Part shown: positions 61,501 to 64,000 of the stretch, one piece after another
Numbering within the stretch: the stretch's first letter is position 1
How the letters are laid out: every line of letters begins with the position of its first letter
Assembly (NCBI RefSeq): GCF_901709675.1
Contig: NC_051092.1
Coordinates: 4,034,491-4,098,490, forward strand
DNA from: Syngnathus acus
Taxonomy: Eukaryota; Chordata; Actinopteri; Syngnathiformes; Syngnathidae
Direction of reading: 5' to 3'
Length of the DNA stretch: 64,000 bases
Made by a program: the position numbers and the translations under genes
Notes under the pieces: generated by a model
What the model was told of the DNA's origin: nothing
Database searches by the model: none
The model's input: the letters and a program-made list of their open reading frames with translations, nothing else

Positions 61501-64000
61501 GAATTGCTTGTCGAGGGCCACCGGGCTGATCTCGCACACCACACTGAGAAAAAAAAAGGGGGGGGGGGGGGGGGGGCAACGTATTTTGTTGTTTTTTTTC
61601 TCGCAAAATTCCACCTTTATCCTCACGCTATTTTTATTGCAAAAATAAAATGACAGCTATAAAGCAGTTTGCAACATTTCCAACAGGTGCAGGTGAACGT
61701 TTACAAAAAAATTTAAGAGTTCCCAGCCCGCCCGTAAATCCAGCGCCGTGTCACGGCTCGCAGATGGCGGCACCGAGAATTTTGCTCTCGCTTCCGTGCC
61801 GGCAGATGTCAACACTTGCGGTCGGCATCTTTTCCCATTTCCTTTTCACGGCCCATTTGTGTGACACCCTTGCGACTCAAATGCATTGACTGTTTCCCGA
61901 CCCTGAGGGACGCCACTGGACAGCAAATCTGCAGCACTCCCAAAACAAAAAAAACGACCATTGCGAATACGTGGTCATCAATCACCAGACCGTATTTTTT
62001 TTCCCAGAGCACGGTGTAAAAGCATATCGGCACGTTTGCAGGCGGAACGAAGACTGGTATTCATCAACGGTCACATTTGGATGATTGATGGGCCTCTCAT
62101 GTTGAGAGTGCGCTGTGGTTGCTCATTTGAATCCGCAAGTTAACATTAGCACACAATATTGTAGCCGTCGTTTTATTCCGCCCCATTGGCCTGACTGTTA
62201 AAATTACAACGCTACATAGCCTAAATTATTTTTTGGGGGGTTACCTGGTGGAGACGGAATATTTATCCTCCTGGTGAATGCAGGGCTCGCCGACCACGGT
62301 GATGTGTTGAATGTCTTCCTTGTGGATTCCAAGGTTGGAACCGCGAATGGTGATGGCGATGCCGCCTTCCAAAGGGCCAAAGCGAGGGATGATCTGCACC
62401 ACAAAGAACAAACATTTAAACACAGTTCAGATTTATTCTTATAATGTCGACTTTATTTTCGGAAAACTCTGACCTTATTCGACATTTTACTTAGTATTTA
62501 ACAAACCTTTAAGCGATTAATTTGAACACAAACTATAGCAACGATAGTACGAGTCGAGGTTTATATATTATTTGCAAAGGTTAGGGTTAGGTTAGGGTTG
62601 CTGCCCCCTGGTGGACATAATGTCCATTGACTTATTACAATGCACAAATTGTGTCAGTCTTTAATTTCCCTTTAACTATTATTGTCGCATGTTTTATAAA
62701 GCAGAATAATGCAAAGTTCTTTTAAAAAAAATTGTTTTTTGGGGCAGATGGATTCGTAAATTTAGGCAGCAATGCATTTTGAGCCTCGGGCGTAGCAAAA
62801 TCTTTGTTGTATTCGCTCTCATGAGCTTGCACAGCAAATATGTTTTGCAGTGGAAGATAAAACTTTATAAACATAAGTCAGTGAGATGTTTTTTCACGTA
62901 TTAAAAATGCATGTAAAAGTAAACAGTCATTAAAAAAAAGGAGCTTGTCTGTTTGTTTGGCCTTGGTTGAGCCAGCACACATTGGAACATGGACATCTTT
63001 TGATTGCTGAGTCAATACAATTATTTTCATGTTAAGGCCTTGCGCAACTGCCATTTTTTTTACCCCATACTTTTTCTCTCTAAATGACATAAAGGCCGAG
63101 CGGAGAAAACATTGATCCCGTGCACTTGTGAGGTCCTCAAGGAAAACAAACTTCTGCTTTCAGACAAGGACAACATATATATAATAAGAGGTTGCCATTG
63201 ATTATTTCAAGCCTCACAGTCGGCACCTTTTTGCAAACTAACATTTGGCTTTAGCTTGCAAAATTAGAACTTTGCCCTCAGTAAATTGGTAAAAAATAAT
63301 ACTAAAATTCTTTATTTCAGAAAATTACAATCGCTACATTTCTTATCAAATGGCAAGGGTTGTCTTGACGTACATTTGCGACTTTTTATAATTAAATTAT
63401 AAATTATATCTTAATCATAAATAAATGAAGCTTTTTTCCCCCACAATATTTTGACAAAATCTAAGTTTTGTTGGACTTTTTTGAATTTATTTTAAAATAT
63501 TTGAATTTAGTTTGTATTTCAAATTTATTCTCTATATTACAAGTTTTCTTGCCAAACAGTTGAATTTAGTCAACTTTTTTACTTTAATCTAAAAGGATAA
63601 TCAATTTTTGTATTATTAAAAACAACCAATGAATTTAAAAAAACAAAACTTCTCCAAAGTCTTTTCGAACAAAGTATGATTTGATCCTCAAGGAGAAACA
63701 AACTTATGCTGTCACACAAGGACAACATTGGATTATAAACTGCTCCAATTGAAAATCCAATCTTCGAAGGAAACGCCTTCCTGCCACTAATCGCCCACGC
63801 AAGTGATGAACAACTCACGTCCGTGATCTGGGGGGCGGGACACTCGGCCTCGCGAGGGTCCTCGGCGTCGTGCTGGTCGGGCATGCACAGCCGGTCGTAC
63901 ACGCACGCCTTGTGCCTGGCGCACCACACGCATCTGTAATTGAGGTCGGCGTTCTTACACAGACTGCAGTCCTCTCGTCCCACCGAGCAGTTGTACAAGG
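43336..64000 (-). CDS. plxnb2: PLXNB2, plexin-B2 semaphorin receptor, 3' part (24 exons, about 1,075 aa)
   Basis: The coding exons, 5' to 3', are 64000(partial)-63819, 62393-62245, 61543-61432, 60747-60611, 59734-59552, 58748-58652, 56427-56230, 55279-55100, 54430-54294, 53929-53829, 53762-53533, 51780-51599, 50327-50261, 50122-49976, 49187-49031, 48285-48185, 47241-47157, 46966-46815, 46741-46581, 44997-44850, 44770-44706, 44617-44542, 44222-44148 and 43440-43336. Plexin-B2 binds class 4 semaphorins and has a cytoplasmic GAP domain. Seen here are a cysteine-rich PSI module, IPT/TIG repeats ([32 protein letters not shown]), a furin-like site RRQRRD, one membrane span ([20 protein letters not shown]), the juxtamembrane helix, GAP half 1 with LMLRRSE, the Rho-binding domain, GAP half 2 with SLPLRFW, and the C-terminal VTDL, a PDZ ligand known to recruit RhoGEFs. 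FFLPSKDG and [15 protein letters not shown] favour B2 over B1. Sema domain and start lie beyond the window. Confidence 0.96.
48309..48508. repeat. AT-rich hairpin and TA microsatellite in PLXNB2 intron
   Basis: Two inverted arms of about 32 bp (near 48355-48388 and 48434-48466, each with GAATTACTATTTTATATATA or its complement) flank TATATA/ATCTAT repeats, followed by a (TA)n run to about 48506. It lies just 25 bp from the acceptor side of the exon at 48285-48185, that is, in the intron upstream of it. Confidence 0.85.
49394..49700. repeat. Three (GT)n tracts in one PLXNB2 intron
   Basis: GT runs lie at about 49396-49418, 49534-49562 and 49682-49700, within the intron between exons 50122-49976 and 49187-49031. 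On the transcribed strand they read (AC)n. Confidence 0.9.
50950..50989. repeat. Poly-G tract
   Basis: A run of about 21 G, then AA, then seven more G, in a PLXNB2 intron. On the transcribed strand it is poly-C; on the other strand it could form a G-quadruplex. Run lengths like this are also prone to sequencing error. Confidence 0.9.
51916..52005. mobile_element. hAT-like repeat fragment in PLXNB2 intron
   Basis: GGTGTCAAACTCAAGGCCCG, then GGCCAGATACGGCCCGCC and ACGTGGCCCGAGAAGACAAA match, from memory, a GGCCC-rich non-autonomous DNA repeat that is widespread in vertebrate genomes. Only the one end is clear. No transposase frame is present. Confidence 0.6.
52965..53110. repeat. Local duplication of about 80 bp in PLXNB2 intron
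   Basis: TAGCATTGAGAG, GGAATCATTTAAAAAGGCTG and AAATATNAATAATAAT occur in order twice (from about 52978 and 53059). The region is also rich in TTAGCATG-type motifs. No function is visible. Confidence 0.8.
56930..57185. mobile_element. GGTATCGG-type dispersed repeat, second copy
   Basis: CAAGGTATCGGTACTTTCTT, TGGTATCGGTACTTGGTATC and CACTGGTATCGGTCTAAAAA mark the same theme as the 40560-41180 block. It is in a PLXNB2 intron and has no coding capacity. Confidence 0.45.
59001..59383. repeat. (GAGT)n tetranucleotide microsatellite, about 380 bp
   Basis: GAGT units dominate, interrupted by GAAAGAGT and GACTTAAAGAGT variants that themselves recur several times. Translation of the minus strand gives a Leu-Thr-His-Ser repeat that is an artefact. 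It lies in the PLXNB2 intron between exons 59734-59552 and 58748-58652. Confidence 0.95.
61550..61576. repeat. Poly-A/poly-G junction at a PLXNB2 splice acceptor
   Basis: A run of A then about 19 G lies 6 bp from the acceptor of the exon 61543-61432. On the transcribed strand it reads C19 T9 CTCAG, so the runs form the polypyrimidine tract of that acceptor. Confidence 0.9.

Noticed and set aside
43336-64000. Plexin-B1 instead of plexin-B2
   Set aside because: The cytoplasmic signatures [34 protein letters not shown] and [15 protein letters not shown], and the location beside TUBGCP6, fit B2; B1 lacks these forms.

Overview
This is nuclear DNA of a vertebrate, almost certainly a teleost fish. 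It has spliced genes with GT-AG introns, vertebrate-type tRNA genes, many microsatellites, and many fragments of short DNA transposons. No prokaryotic, viral or organellar features were seen. Four protein-coding genes could be reconstructed exon by exon from the sequence and family knowledge; every exon junction keeps the reading frame.

Layout. (1) 1-7.4 kb: no recognisable gene, only small repeats. (2) 7,473-11,075, minus strand: a four-exon small gene orthologous to human C12orf75 (OCC1), with a TATA box near 11,240. (3) 13,112-20,658, plus strand: APPL2, 21 coding exons, 669 aa (BAR-PH-PTB adaptor of early endosomes), head-to-head with OCC1. Its introns hold eight antisense tRNA genes: one tRNA-Asn(GTT) in intron 10 and a seven-copy tandem tRNA-Gly(TCC) array in intron 20. 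(4) 20.7-25.3 kb: intergenic, with an unusual inverted-repeat element whose interior is a roughly 235-bp tandem array, each unit carrying a long hairpin, followed by a tRNA-like sequence. (5) 25,318-37,319, minus strand: TUBGCP6 (gamma-tubulin complex component 6), 24 coding exons, about 1,810 aa. One 1.7-kb exon encodes an expanded 27-residue repeat array with a 54-residue higher-order period. An eighth tRNA-Gly(TCC) gene lies in one of its introns. (6) 37.3-43.3 kb: TUBGCP6 upstream region and the expected PLXNB2 3' UTR/flank, with repeats. (7) 43,336-64,000, minus strand: the 3' part of PLXNB2 (plexin-B2), 24 coding exons from the last PSI domain to the C-terminal PDZ ligand VTDL; the 5' exons lie beyond the right edge.

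The four genes do not form a pathway: endosomal adaptor, microtubule nucleation and semaphorin receptor are separate functions. The arrangement is an ancestral neighbourhood joining genes that in human sit on 12q23 (APPL2, C12orf75) and 22q13 (TUBGCP6, PLXNB2). I found no convincing new multi-gene system. The best candidates for novelty are the intron-nested antisense tRNA-Gly array with a dispersed copy, the amplified hairpin element at 23.1-24.7 kb, the fold-back element in APPL2 intron 10, and the homogenised TUBGCP6 repeat. Exon boundaries were assigned by eye and could be off by a base or two in places.
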